Shown here: positions 17,303 through 25,683 of the stretch, one piece after another
Numbering within the stretch: the stretch's first letter is position 1
How the letters are laid out: every line of letters starts with the position of its first letter
Source: Nostoc linckia z4
Lineage (GTDB): Bacteria; Cyanobacteriota; Cyanobacteriia; Cyanobacteriales; Nostocaceae
Length of the DNA stretch: 64,000 bases
Assembly: GCF_002608075.1 (NCBI RefSeq)
Contig: NZ_LAHA01000004.1
Span: 328,051 to 392,050 of the forward strand
Direction: 5' to 3'
Notes under the pieces: generated by a model
Seen by the model: the letters and a program-made list of their open reading frames with translations, nothing else
What the model was told of the DNA's origin: nothing
Databases searched by the model: none
Position numbers and translations under genes: made by a program

Positions 17303-18538
17303 TCAATCTTCGGCATTATGTTGTTGGGCAATTTTCCGCCAGTCCTGGTTTTTCAAATAAGCAAGAAAGACTTTGGCTTTCTCTAGATGTTCCTCAATGG
17401 CTGGGCGAATATTGTCTTCATAAAACCCAGCGCCAGTAATATACCCGCGACGGTTGTATACATCGCGCGACCATTCTCCCACTGGCAGAACTTGACGAGC
17501 TGCTAAACGGGCAAAGGGCTTCCTAGCTTTTACTGGAATAATGGCTGTAGTTTGGCTGAATACCCAATTTGCAAAGTTGGTATCAAAGAAGGGCATTTGT
17601 ACTTTAATACCGTGTTTGCGAAAAGTATTAGAAAACATTTTTTCCATGCCAAAACCAGACATAGATTCTCGTCTGGCATCGCGCCAACGCTCGGACTCTG
17701 TGCCTTGGAGTTGTTTAAATTTTCCTTGAACTAGTCCTTCACTGCCCATCAAGTCGTCGTGGGCGTGCCCGTTAAAGATGGTTTTTACTCCCAGTTCTCG
17801 GCAGCGGCGAGCGATCGCTACATTGGCGACTGCCATTTGCAAATTGTCGAATTGGGTAGACTCGTAGCAAAACACAGCCTCATTAAATAATTCCGGTAAA
17901 TCCTTTGGTGTAATCAGCACAGGAATAGGCTCAATGCCAAGTTGAGAAAGAGTTACATTTGACATTTGGTAATCCCAATCTTCCAAAGAAGAACAGGCAA
18001 CCAAGGGTACAAAATCTACGCCCAATTTATGAAGCGCCCAAGCAACTAAACAGCTATCTAAACCACCACTTTGGGAAACAGCAATACCGGGAGTAGAAGC
18101 CAAAACTCGATTGTTTACCGCACCTACAAGGAATTTAAGATATTCTTCAATAGCCGCATCTAAAGAAACTACATCGCTTCTAATTGGCGGCTGAGGGATT
18201 GGTTCAACTTCATAAGTTTCGATACCTCGTTCGGAATGCCAAATAACAGCTTGTCCCCGTTCGACTAAAACAGGACGCATCTCTTGTCTGGGTAGGGCTA
18301 ATTGTTGTTCGTGCCAATACAAATTGTCGCGGTAAATCGAGTAGTAAATTGGGATTTCGTGACTCCATCCCGTGAATAAACAAACCTTGCTGTTGCGAGA
18401 ACTAACAAAGCTGGCTCCACAGCCGACAGGGATGTTGAAATCATCCAGATTTTGAAATTTAAGGGGAGTAATTGCACAATCAATTACTTCAAAATCCTTA
18501 TCCCTCCTCGGATTGCACTTGCCGATTAGTCTCTGCAT
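17303..18538 (-). CDS. Asparagine-synthetase-like ligase 2
   Basis: 411 residues, paralogue of the gene at 14396-15625. PP-loop SGGLDS, then NGHAHDDLMG, then VQMPFFDTNFANWVFSQ and KPFARLAARQVLP. The N-terminal glutaminase remnant (EIPIYYS) lacks a catalytic Cys. RGYITGAG near the C-terminus is shared by all three paralogues (GYVTGAG, GYLTGAG) and is a family mark here. It overlaps the ParB-methyltransferase gene by 41 bases, indicating tight coupling. Confidence 0.75.
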   Translation of the reverse strand: MQRLIGKCNPRRDKDFEVIDCAITPLKFQNLDDFNIPVGCGASFVSSRNSKVCLFTGWSHEIPIYYSIYRDNLYWHEQQLALPRQEMRPVLVERGQAVIWHSERGIETYEVEPIPQPPIRSDVVSLDAAIEEYLKFLVGAVNNRVLASTPGIAVSQSGGLDSCLVAWALHKLGVDFVPLVACSSLEDWDYQMSNVTLSQLGIEPIPVLITPKDLPELFNEAVFCYESTQFDNLQMAVANVAIARRCRELGVKTIFNGHAHDDLMGSEGLVQGKFKQLQGTESERWRDARRESMSGFGMEKMFSNTFRKHGIKVQMPFFDTNFANWVFSQTTAIIPVKARKPFARLAARQVLPVGEWSRDVYNRRGYITGAGFYEDNIRPAIEEHLEKAKVFLAYLKNQDWRKIAQQHNAED

Positions 18539-20087
18539 CTTCTTTAACCTTCATTAAATCAAGATTTGTAAAACTGGAAAAAGCCTCTATCGCTTCTTTT
18601 GCTAACCCCATCCGTTGATTGCCTGGGTAAGGTAAATTGAATTCAAATTCCAATGCCCTTACTAATAAAATCGGTTCAATTTTCCTGGAACCCTCGCATT
18701 TAATTCCGTGAGAAGAACCGTTAGCAGGATAGTAAGTAACTTTGTGAAAGTAGCGTTTACCTTGGGCAATTAGTTCTTCTTCAGAGTGGAATTTTTGTAC
18801 CTTCGGAACTTTTAGAATTTCGTTAATATAAAGTCCCGGCTCTGTATCTAGTAAAATTGCCCCGTCAGCGCGAGCCGAAGCATTTAGCCCATTATTAAAT
18901 ACGCGGCTAGCAAGGTTGGAATCTGAGAGAGTGTGGAGATATAATCTTGCCCCATAAGAGCAGATAAAATTGAAAATTACCATTAGGTGTTCGCGGTCTT
19001 CGGCAAACGGGACGCTGTTGAAGACGCTCGAACAAAATAGTGAATCTATTGGCGGTTTGGTGGCAATCCAGGCTAAGAATCGCCTCGCTATTAGTCTTGC
19101 CCCAACAATGCTGATTTGGTCGCTGTTGGGTTTCATGGCGTAAGGTTCAAAGGGGATACAGGTAATACCCGCTGCCTGAAGCTTATTGGTATTGTCTAAC
19201 CTTCCTGCGCCAAAATCTATACAGGTGGTTCCGTGCTCGGTGATAAAGCGGGCGCGGTAGTCTCCCTCAAGCTTGACCATATGTTTGAGTAACCACGCCT
19301 TACCTTCATTGCGGGCTTCCTTGCCGAAAACCCAATGATAAAACCCGACTCCGAAAGTTGTCCGTTGGGCGGCTTGATTGCGGCGGCGGAAAAATGAGTT
19401 GTAGCGGAGTTCTTCGCCAAAAGCTCGCTGCAAATCAAAGCTCATGGTGATTTTGTTGAGGAACAGTTGCATAGCAACGCTATTCTCTGTCACTTTTACT
19501 GCTGAGTGGACAATCCGCCCGTAAGATAAAGCAGCTAAAAGCCTGGGGCCGCCATTAATAATTTTGTTGTCGGCGTTTAAAATGATCGGAATTTCCACGC
19601 CCAAATCGCAGAAAGTTTGAGCAAACAGAAAAGTCATGTTACTAATTTCTGAAGGCTTGAGGTCTTCCTGGAAATCGATGGGTTTAATGTCAAACTGCTT
19701 TAAACAAGGAAAAGGATCTGTGGCATCTGGTAGGGCTTGAAATTTTTCTAAATCAGAAAGCTCCATTGCTGCTTTCTTACCAAAATCTGCTTTGGTGGCG
19801 TGGTCATTAGTACAAAGGTTGAAAACTATATTTATGCCACGCTCTGTCGCTTCGTCGTAGCCTGGTAAATAAATTACTGGCACGTGGGTAAAACCCAGTT
19901 CCCGCGCTGCCCCAGTTCTTTGGTGACCTGAATACAACATCCCATCTTCACGGGCATAAACTGGCATGACAAACCCGAATTTTTTGAGCGACATTTTAAT
20001 CCATTCAAATCGCTCTGGGTCGCGTTGCCTGGGGTTTTTACCCCATGCTTCTAATTTGTCTAAAGATACTAATTTAATGTCAATCAT
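18498..20087 (-). CDS. ParB-ParB-methyltransferase fusion
   Basis: 529 residues. Residues ~1-100 are a ParB/sulfiredoxin-like domain with SGHQRTGAAREL; ~115-210 is a second, degenerate ParB-like copy (IINGGPRLLAAL); ~280-500 is a class I SAM methyltransferase (motif I CIDFGAGRL at 289-297, then acidic FEPY). It lies between two AsnB-like ligases in one operon. ParB-like domains fused or next to DNA methylases are common in phages, so base modification guided by the ParB domains is a reasonable guess. Confidence 0.7.
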   Translation of the reverse strand: MIDIKLVSLDKLEAWGKNPRQRDPERFEWIKMSLKKFGFVMPVYAREDGMLYSGHQRTGAARELGFTHVPVIYLPGYDEATERGINIVFNLCTNDHATKADFGKKAAMELSDLEKFQALPDATDPFPCLKQFDIKPIDFQEDLKPSEISNMTFLFAQTFCDLGVEIPIILNADNKIINGGPRLLAALSYGRIVHSAVKVTENSVAMQLFLNKITMSFDLQRAFGEELRYNSFFRRRNQAAQRTTFGVGFYHWVFGKEARNEGKAWLLKHMVKLEGDYRARFITEHGTTCIDFGAGRLDNTNKLQAAGITCIPFEPYAMKPNSDQISIVGARLIARRFLAWIATKPPIDSLFCSSVFNSVPFAEDREHLMVIFNFICSYGARLYLHTLSDSNLASRVFNNGLNASARADGAILLDTEPGLYINEILKVPKVQKFHSEEELIAQGKRYFHKVTYYPANGSSHGIKCEGSRKIEPILLVRALEFEFNLPYPGNQRMGLAKEAIEAFSSFTNLDLMKVKEDAETNRQVQSEEG

Positions 20088-21274
20088 TATTTAATTAAGT
20101 GTAGAAAATTACGAATAGATTGATTAGAAATTAAGGGGTTGTCTTTAAATAAAGGTTGCTTGAAACTCAAGCCAGCCCCCGTTAAATAGCCAACGGAATG
20201 CTTTTTATTTAGCCACTCCCCTTTAGGCAATACAGTATTAGCAAAATCCCTAACGAAAGACTTATCAAAAGTTACAGGGATAATTGAGGTTGGCTGACTA
20301 AATGCCCAATTTAATAACTCTCTATCGTAGTAAGGCATTCGTACATGAACGCCATAACTGCGGAAAGTAGAGGCAAACATTTTGAGCATTCCCCCGGTAG
20401 CTAGGGTTACGTTCTTGCGAGCGATCGCCCACCGTTCTGATTCGCCTTCACCTTGGGTTACTTGCTTCAAAGCCGCTTTTACTAAAGTTCCCTTGCCGTG
20501 GATGTCATCATGCCCGTGTCCAACGAAGATACTTTGAATTCCTATCTCGTTGCACTTTCTGGCCATGAGCAAATTTCCCATTGCCATTCGCAGATTTGAG
20601 GTTTCCGTATCCTCCAGGCAAGCGATCGCTTCTTTGAGTAATTCCTCAGTTTCTAGATTTTCTAGGACAATTGGAATCGGTTTTAACCCCCAACATTCTA
20701 AGCAAGCACTAGCAGCAGTGATATCTAAATCATTAGGGTTTGTGCAGACAGTAAGCGGGTAAACTTCCACCCCTAATTTGTGCAACGCCCAGGTAAGCAG
20801 TAAAGAGTCTAAGCCTCCGCTTTGGGCTACAGCAACTCGATTGCTTTCGGGACAAGTAGCAAGTCGATTAGCTACTGCATTTAAAATTAGTTGCGTGTAC
20901 GCTTCGTAAGCATCAGCAATAGGATAATTGGCTTGAATTTTTGGGGCGAGAATATTATCAATAATCTGCTTGGTAATGTAACTTGGCTCCCAAATTATCA
21001 GCTCTCCAGCGTTAACTTTTTTGGCAGGCGATGGTAACTTGAATTTCTGTTCTCCCCAGTGCAAAGAGTGGGGTTTTGCTGTGTAGTAAAGTGGCGTTTC
21101 TCCAGGGGCAGAAACGTATAAAATTACGATTCCTCGCTCAGCTTTTACTAAAGAAAACGGGCCGTTTGCAGGAAGAGTCCAGCCTTCATATTCAGCGAAA
21201 GACTGTGGGTTGATTTGTGAGTCTATCTGATGAATTGGACTGCTTTTTAAATGGTATTTTCCTGATAGCCTCAT
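20087..21274 (-). CDS. Asparagine-synthetase-like ligase 3
   Basis: 395 residues, third paralogue: PP-loop SGGLDS, VGHGHDDIHG, VRMPYYDRELLNWAFSQ, KSFVRDFANTVLP, VGYLTGAG. The N-terminal remnant has TPLYYT but no nucleophile Cys. Its start lies 5 bases after the short poly-Gly gene, and its end overlaps the ParB-methyltransferase start by 1 base, so these genes are expressed together. Confidence 0.75.
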   Translation of the reverse strand: MRLSGKYHLKSSPIHQIDSQINPQSFAEYEGWTLPANGPFSLVKAERGIVILYVSAPGETPLYYTAKPHSLHWGEQKFKLPSPAKKVNAGELIIWEPSYITKQIIDNILAPKIQANYPIADAYEAYTQLILNAVANRLATCPESNRVAVAQSGGLDSLLLTWALHKLGVEVYPLTVCTNPNDLDITAASACLECWGLKPIPIVLENLETEELLKEAIACLEDTETSNLRMAMGNLLMARKCNEIGIQSIFVGHGHDDIHGKGTLVKAALKQVTQGEGESERWAIARKNVTLATGGMLKMFASTFRSYGVHVRMPYYDRELLNWAFSQPTSIIPVTFDKSFVRDFANTVLPKGEWLNKKHSVGYLTGAGLSFKQPLFKDNPLISNQSIRNFLHLIK

Positions 21275-21279
21275 GATTT

Positions 21280-21546
21280 TTAGTAGCCCAAGTCGCTAAG
21301 CTGTTTAGAGTTTAATTTAGCTACACCTTTAACCCCAGCTTTTTTGGCTGCATCTCGCCTTTGCTTAACGGAACCATTAGGGCTTTTGGTCTTGCCCTTC
21401 TTCCCGGTTTTCTGTTTAGTGCCGCCACCGCCACCACCACCGCCTTTACCGCCACCTCCCCCGCCACCGCCGCCGCCTCCCCCACCTTTACAAGAAATAT
21501 TTTTACTTGCTATTAGTAGCTGGGATTTAAAAGTTCTTTTCCGCAT
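21280..21546 (-). CDS. Short poly-Gly basic protein
   Basis: 88 residues: N-terminus MRKRTFKSQLLIASKNISCK, then about 22 Gly broken by one Lys, then a Lys-rich C-terminal ~40 residues (KSPNGSVKQRRDAAKKAGVKG). First gene of the leftward packaging operon and directly upstream of ligase 3. It resembles a DNA-binding or virion linker protein, or a substrate of the ligase. The frame is supported by its operon position and by analogy with the two Gly-rich leader proteins. Confidence 0.55.
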   Translation of the reverse strand: MRKRTFKSQLLIASKNISCKGGGGGGGGGGGGGKGGGGGGGGTKQKTGKKGKTKSPNGSVKQRRDAAKKAGVKGVAKLNSKQLSDLGY

Positions 21547-21775
21547 ATTTTTCGCTTTGGATAGTTCCTAATAACTTGTTGTTAGCAATCAAAATTAATT
21601 ATCGTTCGGCTATACCAGTGTCGGAATAAATAGCGTGGTTCGACATCGATATATTTACTTAGTCCAGGTATCTAAAATTTATATTTTTTTTAGCATCAAT
21701 ATATTAGATAATCTATTGCACTACTTGACAACATTAAGCCTCAAAACCCTTTCTATAAGCCAATCACAGCCATTT

Positions 21776-21824
21776 TAAAATGTTGCAAAGAATCAAAAAA
21801 TGTGCTAAAATAAAGATGTAGCAA
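21776..21824 (+). promoter_or_regulatory. Middle promoter, copy A
   Basis: -35 TTGCAA (21783-21788), 17-bp spacer, -10 TAAAAT (21806-21811). The 49-bp block matches 33137-33185 at 41 of 49 positions, including most of the spacer (AATCAAAAAATGTG), which suggests a common activator or repressor site. Drives the rightward genes from 21849. Confidence 0.75.
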
Positions 21825-21848
21825 AAAATCAGCCGAGGCGGAAGAAAC

Positions 21849-22256
21849 ATGATTACAGAGAATATCGAAGAAGTGAAGATCGGACAATATGAATGGGGGA
21901 AAGTATGGACGAGAATGAATCGGCAGGGATACTCTGTCTCCCAATTGGAAATGATAATTGCAGAGTGCAATATCGAAAACCAATTGATAGCAGCTTCTTT
22001 GATATGGGCTTCATTGGTACCCTCGGAAGAAGTATTCAAGCAGGCTGCCGAGTTGGTAGCAGCCAATGATTTGGAAGAACTTTGGGGAGCGTTCTACTCA
22101 ATCAAAACTCGGAAAGGATTCGTAGCGGTGGTGTTGGCAATCGTCCACTACGAACTATTGAATGGGTTAGAAGATGGGGAATATTATCCTTGGATTGAGG
22201 TATTTGCTAAGGGGAAGGAATATTGGAGCCGCCACTCAGGACGGAAGCGGATTTAG
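21849..22256 (+). CDS. Hypothetical middle protein
   Basis: 135 residues, helical and acidic, no family recognised. First gene after promoter copy A and followed by an intrinsic terminator, so it may be transcribed alone at high level. Confidence 0.65.
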   Translation: MITENIEEVKIGQYEWGKVWTRMNRQGYSVSQLEMIIAECNIENQLIAASLIWASLVPSEEVFKQAAELVAANDLEELWGAFYSIKTRKGFVAVVLAIVHYELLNGLEDGEYYPWIEVFAKGKEYWSRHSGRKRI

Positions 22257-22262
22257 GGAATC

Positions 22263-22292
22263 GGGTGGAGAAATCCACCCATATTTTTTTCT
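22263..22292 (+). terminator. Intrinsic terminator
   Basis: GGGTGGA, tetraloop GAAA, TCCACCC, then ATATTTTTTTCT. Perfect 7-bp stem with a GNRA-type loop. Confidence 0.85.
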
Positions 22293-22311
22293 TATTTTTT
22301 AGGAGGCCAAA

Positions 22312-22536
22312 ATGAATTTAATTCGAGGTTACGATTACGAAATTTCATTTCCACAGAAAGTTGTGGTAGCAACTTTTAAGCACGTTACTATTAATTTCCT
22401 CGGGCAGATAAGTTTAGTTTTTCAGTATGAGGGTAGGGAGTTGGAGGTAGTGATGAAATGCAAGCAAATATCTACTACTTGTTATGAGCCTTGCCTCCCC
22501 TACGAAATAAAGGAGTTGTCAAGTGCTTCTAAATGA
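22312..22536 (+). CDS. Hypothetical small protein
   Basis: 74 residues, beta-rich, no family recognised. A strong ribosome site AGGAGG lies 6 bases before the ATG. Overlaps the next gene by 14 bases. Confidence 0.6.
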   Translation: MNLIRGYDYEISFPQKVVVATFKHVTINFLGQISLVFQYEGRELEVVMKCKQISTTCYEPCLPYEIKELSSASK

Positions 22537-22873
22537 ATATCCAAGTGCGATCGCCAGCGTTCAATCTCGAATCCACGAACTCGATGTTCAAATTGAGCGC
22601 CTTCATCAAGTCATCAAACAGATTGAATCCCAAGTTGATTCCGCAATAGCTTTTGATGAATCGCTCCGCAACGATGCCCAGCGTAAAGCCAAGCGGCAAC
22701 AGTTTTTAGAGGCACACCAAAGTTATTGGGAGCTTCAAGAAGATATCTCGGATGCGAGGGCGGGGCGGGAAATTAATCATATTGAGTTGTGCAGACTTCG
22801 CGATGAATTCTCTGTATTGAAGCTAGAAAAGCAAGAAAACATTGCTCGTTTGGGGGGTTTATTAATTAGTTAA
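22523..22873 (+). CDS. Coiled-coil protein
   Basis: 116 residues from a GTG start; almost entirely a charged coiled coil (IHELDVQIERLHQVIKQIES, later LRDEFSVLKLEKQENIARL). The overlap with the upstream gene and the immediately adjoining next gene support this frame. Function unknown; phage coiled-coil proteins of this size often aid recombination or nucleotide-excision partners. Confidence 0.6.
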   Translation: MLLNEYPSAIASVQSRIHELDVQIERLHQVIKQIESQVDSAIAFDESLRNDAQRKAKRQQFLEAHQSYWELQEDISDARAGREINHIELCRLRDEFSVLKLEKQENIARLGGLLIS

Positions 22874-23458
22874 ATGTCCCAAGATTTCATTCAGCCGTCG
22901 TTATTTGATTCACAACCCTCAGATGACGACACCGAAATTGAAAATTATCCTAGTTGGCTTTACCCAACTAACTGGAAAACTCCCAGATGGAAAACAGCCA
23001 TTAAGCGCCAGCAGCTATCTTTGCCGTTGCGGAATGCACTCAATTCAAGTTTCCTGCCTCAATACGGTTCCTGGTTGGATTTTGGCTGCGGTCACAATTT
23101 GGATATGCCTAGATTGAGCGATCGCACCGAAGGGCGGTATGAAGTTCATAGCTTTGACCCTTACTACTTCCCTAAATTTCAAAAGCTAAATCGCTCGTAT
23201 TCAATTGTCAGTTTGGTTTACGTTCTCAACGTAATTGAGGAACCTGTAGAGCGTTGCAAGCTTTTGCAATTTACTTGGGATTTATGCACTGAGGCGATGG
23301 TCGTAGCGGTGCGAGTAGGTTCCGGACAGGACATCACTCGAATCGGAACTTTTCAAAAGTACTACGACCGCGATGAGTTCTTAGATTTACTAATAACTTA
23401 TTGCCCTGGAGCTAGGTTATTTGGCATCGGTGCGGGACACGCGATCGCCTGCAAGTAA
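22874..23458 (+). CDS. Methyltransferase like Dnd-associated MTase
   Basis: 194 residues. SAM motif I LDFGCGHNLD, then FDPYYFP, VYVLNVIEEPVER and GTFQKYYDRDEFLDLL. The order and wording of these motifs resemble the methyltransferase associated with DNA phosphorothioation (Dnd) clusters, but the long N-terminal region of that family is absent and no dnd genes are seen here. QPSLF at residues 7-11 is a possible beta-clamp-binding peptide. Probably acts on DNA; the target is unknown. Confidence 0.65.
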   Translation: MSQDFIQPSLFDSQPSDDDTEIENYPSWLYPTNWKTPRWKTAIKRQQLSLPLRNALNSSFLPQYGSWLDFGCGHNLDMPRLSDRTEGRYEVHSFDPYYFPKFQKLNRSYSIVSLVYVLNVIEEPVERCKLLQFTWDLCTEAMVVAVRVGSGQDITRIGTFQKYYDRDEFLDLLITYCPGARLFGIGAGHAIACK

Positions 23459-23488
23459 TTAACTTTTTTAATTCCAATTTTCCTAATT

Positions 23489-23519
23489 CACCAAGCTCAT
23501 ATCTGCAATGAGTTTGGTG
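23489..23519 (+). terminator. Hairpin, possible terminator
   Basis: CACCAAGCTCAT / ATGAGTTTGGTG, 12-bp stem with one G-T pair and a 7-base loop. No clear T tract follows, so it may instead be a processing or regulatory hairpin. Confidence 0.45.
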
Positions 23520-23573
23520 ATTTGGGTGGAATTTGTTTCGCCCTAAAAAGCCCAATAGTAAGAGGTTATTGCC

Positions 23574-23906
23574 TTGGACGAATTAGAAATTGGTTCTGCA
23601 CCAGCAGAAGAACAATGTCAGCAGGCTGGCACTGAGAATTATGCCTCAAATGCCAAAAAAGAATGCAGAGTTTATCGGGAATATTTAGAGCGATTGTTTC
23701 CCATTCCCGAACACTTAAAGGCGAGTATTGAGTTCTTCACTAAAGCCAACCCTCACGACCTCGGAACTTATTATGAGGTGGCAATCAGATTTGATAGCGA
23801 AGTCGAAGAAGCTGTTAAATTTGCCTACAACGTTGAGAGCAATAGTCCTTGTGAGTGGGATGAAATAGCCCGCAAAGAGTTGCAATCTTTGGGGCTAGCG
23901 GTATGA
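23574..23906 (+). CDS. Hypothetical protein
   Basis: 110 residues from a TTG start, acidic, no family recognised. The stop overlaps the start of the exported small protein by 4 bases. A later start inside the frame cannot be excluded. Confidence 0.55.
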   Translation: MDELEIGSAPAEEQCQQAGTENYASNAKKECRVYREYLERLFPIPEHLKASIEFFTKANPHDLGTYYEVAIRFDSEVEEAVKFAYNVESNSPCEWDEIARKELQSLGLAV

Positions 23907-24151
23907 ATAAATCAATTTTCGGGATAGCTATTTGTTTGCTGCTAGCTAATACTCCTATTAGTCTCGCACAAGACGTACCGCACCCGCATGGAGTAGTTTC
24001 CACGATCGCGCGACAAGCATCCAAACCGCCTACTCGTTGTCGGGGATGCGGACGCCGCGAACCCAAACAATTAGTACCTTCTTTGCTCGTAATTCGGCAG
24101 ACAACGCCTGCCGAATTTTGGAGGAATTATGAACCCAACTCAAAAGTTTGA
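23903..24151 (+). CDS. Small exported Cys protein
   Basis: 82 residues. MNKSIFGIAICLLLANTPISLA is a typical signal peptide, with cleavage likely before QDVPHP. The mature part holds CRGC and is basic. A phage-encoded exported peptide could alter the envelope, for example superinfection exclusion or lysis control; this is inference. The 3' end contains a terminator-like hairpin (24091-24119). Confidence 0.6.
   Translation: MNKSIFGIAICLLLANTPISLAQDVPHPHGVVSTIARQASKPPTRCRGCGRREPKQLVPSLLVIRQTTPAEFWRNYEPNSKV
24091..24119 (+). terminator. Terminator-like hairpin within gene end
   Basis: AATTCGGCAG / CTGCCGAATT, perfect 10-bp stem with a 7-base loop, then TT. It overlaps the last codons of the exported protein gene and lies just before the next start codon. 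Confidence 0.55.
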
Positions 24152-24821
24152 ATCGGTTATTTGTGAAGGCGTTGAACATCTAGAAGATGGTTCGCGCCGC
24201 CGCATTGCTTATATTCGCATCTCGCATGATGTGACTTTGGGCGATTCGGTTGCCGATACTCGATTGCTTGCCTGTGCGCCGGAACTTTATCAAGCTCTAA
24301 AAGGTTTGGTTGACCTACTAGAGACAACCAACCTCAAGGCAACCGGACGCATTCCAACGGTAGCTAAAGAACGTATTTCAAAAGCTACCGAATTGCTTAG
24401 TTACATTCAAGGTGAATCAGATGAGCAGCCCAGCATTGAAAAGTGCATGGAAATTCTTCAGATGTCTAACGACGGCAAGGAACTTTCACCGCGCCACTTG
24501 AGCCTCGTCCAAGCAACCATTGACGGAAATTTATCCGAACTCGGTCAACAGGAATTAGATAGAATTTATGACCTACTAAAAGCTGGTAATTACTGCGACT
24601 GGTTTTATGGCATTGAGCATCTGACTCAAAGCCACACTGGGCGCGTTTACTGGAAGGGTCAGCTTGTTGAGTCTTTCGGCTTCGATGATGACGAGAGCGA
24701 ACAAGAAAAAGCAGCAGCAGAGGAAGTGGCAGAACGTTGTAGATATCTAGAATCTATAAGCGCCCCAATCTGCATGAGAAATGTTACCTGCGAACTGGAC
24801 AAAATTCAGTTTAATCCCTAG
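24129..24821 (+). CDS. Ea22-like phage protein
   Basis: 230 residues. DTRLLACAPELYQALKGLVD near residues 45-65 matches the RLIAAAPELLEAL signature seen in many Ead/Ea22-type phage accessory proteins. The remainder is helical and acidic. Overlaps the upstream gene by 23 bases. Function unknown. Confidence 0.55.
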   Translation: MNPTQKFESVICEGVEHLEDGSRRRIAYIRISHDVTLGDSVADTRLLACAPELYQALKGLVDLLETTNLKATGRIPTVAKERISKATELLSYIQGESDEQPSIEKCMEILQMSNDGKELSPRHLSLVQATIDGNLSELGQQELDRIYDLLKAGNYCDWFYGIEHLTQSHTGRVYWKGQLVESFGFDDDESEQEKAAAEEVAERCRYLESISAPICMRNVTCELDKIQFNP

Positions 24822-24862
24822 CCCACAAGCTTTTTAGCTACTTCTATAGATTCAAATTCACC

Positions 24863-24890
24863 CTGTCCGCGGAAGTCCACGGACAGTTTT
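24863..24890 (+). terminator. Intrinsic terminator
   Basis: CTGTCCGCGG, loop AAGT, CCACGGACAG, then TTTT. Stem with one G-T wobble, similar in sequence to the terminator at 9539. Confidence 0.75.
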
Positions 24891-24909
24891 CTCCTACCCA
24901 TTTTTAACT

Positions 24910-25677
24910 ATGACTGAAGCTAAACCTTTGTTTGATGTTGAAGCCCTAGCCGCCGAAAACCGCCGCAAGCAAGCCCAAAAGAAGCTGCCCCCAACGACAC
25001 AGAAGTTGTTGCTTTTCATGACTGAGATGGAGTTAGCAAAAGAAGTTACAGCTGCCCTATTGGACATGGCAGATATGGAACTCGCGCACATTCGCTATAT
25101 CGCGGGGCCTGTCATCACCCATCGCAGTCCTTGGATGGACTGCATACCCCCTTGGATATTTAAAGCGATCGCCATTGACCGTCTGAAGCTCGTGTTCGAG
25201 GAACACGAAAAAGGCATTGTCGGCAGTTTGGCGACTCCAGCCGAGATAGTAGCGGTAATGATGCCCGCAAGCTATGAAGCGCCTATGGGAAGCCGCTGGA
25301 CTGATGTTTATTTGTGGGCGTGTAATGAAGCGATGGTGTCCCATAATCGCTTGCGTGATGGTGTCAAAGACACCTGGGAAATTATTGGTAGCCGCCCTGT
25401 TGATTACAAAAGCATCAAACATGACTATGAAGAGTTGGCACGAGATATCCGCGCCAAAGTTGTCGAACAAGCAAAACAAAGAGGTTGGGTTAGCAAGCGC
25501 ACTAGATCTTTAGAAGAAAAGCAAACTAAACGTCCTACCAAGCCTTCAGAAATAGACGGGCAACTCAATATTTTGGAATCTCCAATAGTTGAAGCTGACG
25601 AAGATGAGGCTGATGAAACTGTAGCGCCACCCTTCGGTGGAGTAGTGCAAACCAATTTATTTGATTTTTTGGGTTAG
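24910..25677 (+). CDS. Hypothetical protein with C-terminal clamp motif
   Basis: 255 residues; N-terminal helical region, a central ~110-residue domain (MDCIPPWIFKAIAIDRL, then YLWACNEAM), then an acidic linker and the C-terminus VQTNLFDFLG. QTNLF fits the beta-clamp-binding consensus QxxLF at a free tail. Followed 6 bases later by a ParB-like gene. No family recognised; clamp contact suggests a replication or DNA-modification role. Confidence 0.6.
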   Translation: MTEAKPLFDVEALAAENRRKQAQKKLPPTTQKLLLFMTEMELAKEVTAALLDMADMELAHIRYIAGPVITHRSPWMDCIPPWIFKAIAIDRLKLVFEEHEKGIVGSLATPAEIVAVMMPASYEAPMGSRWTDVYLWACNEAMVSHNRLRDGVKDTWEIIGSRPVDYKSIKHDYEELARDIRAKVVEQAKQRGWVSKRTRSLEEKQTKRPTKPSEIDGQLNILESPIVEADEDEADETVAPPFGGVVQTNLFDFLG

Positions 25678-25683
25678 GTTCCA

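Noticed and set aside
21344..21571. Proline-rich frame opposite the poly-Gly protein
   Set aside because: It is the antisense of a poly-Gly tract; similar antisense poly-Pro frames appear opposite the other Gly-rich genes.
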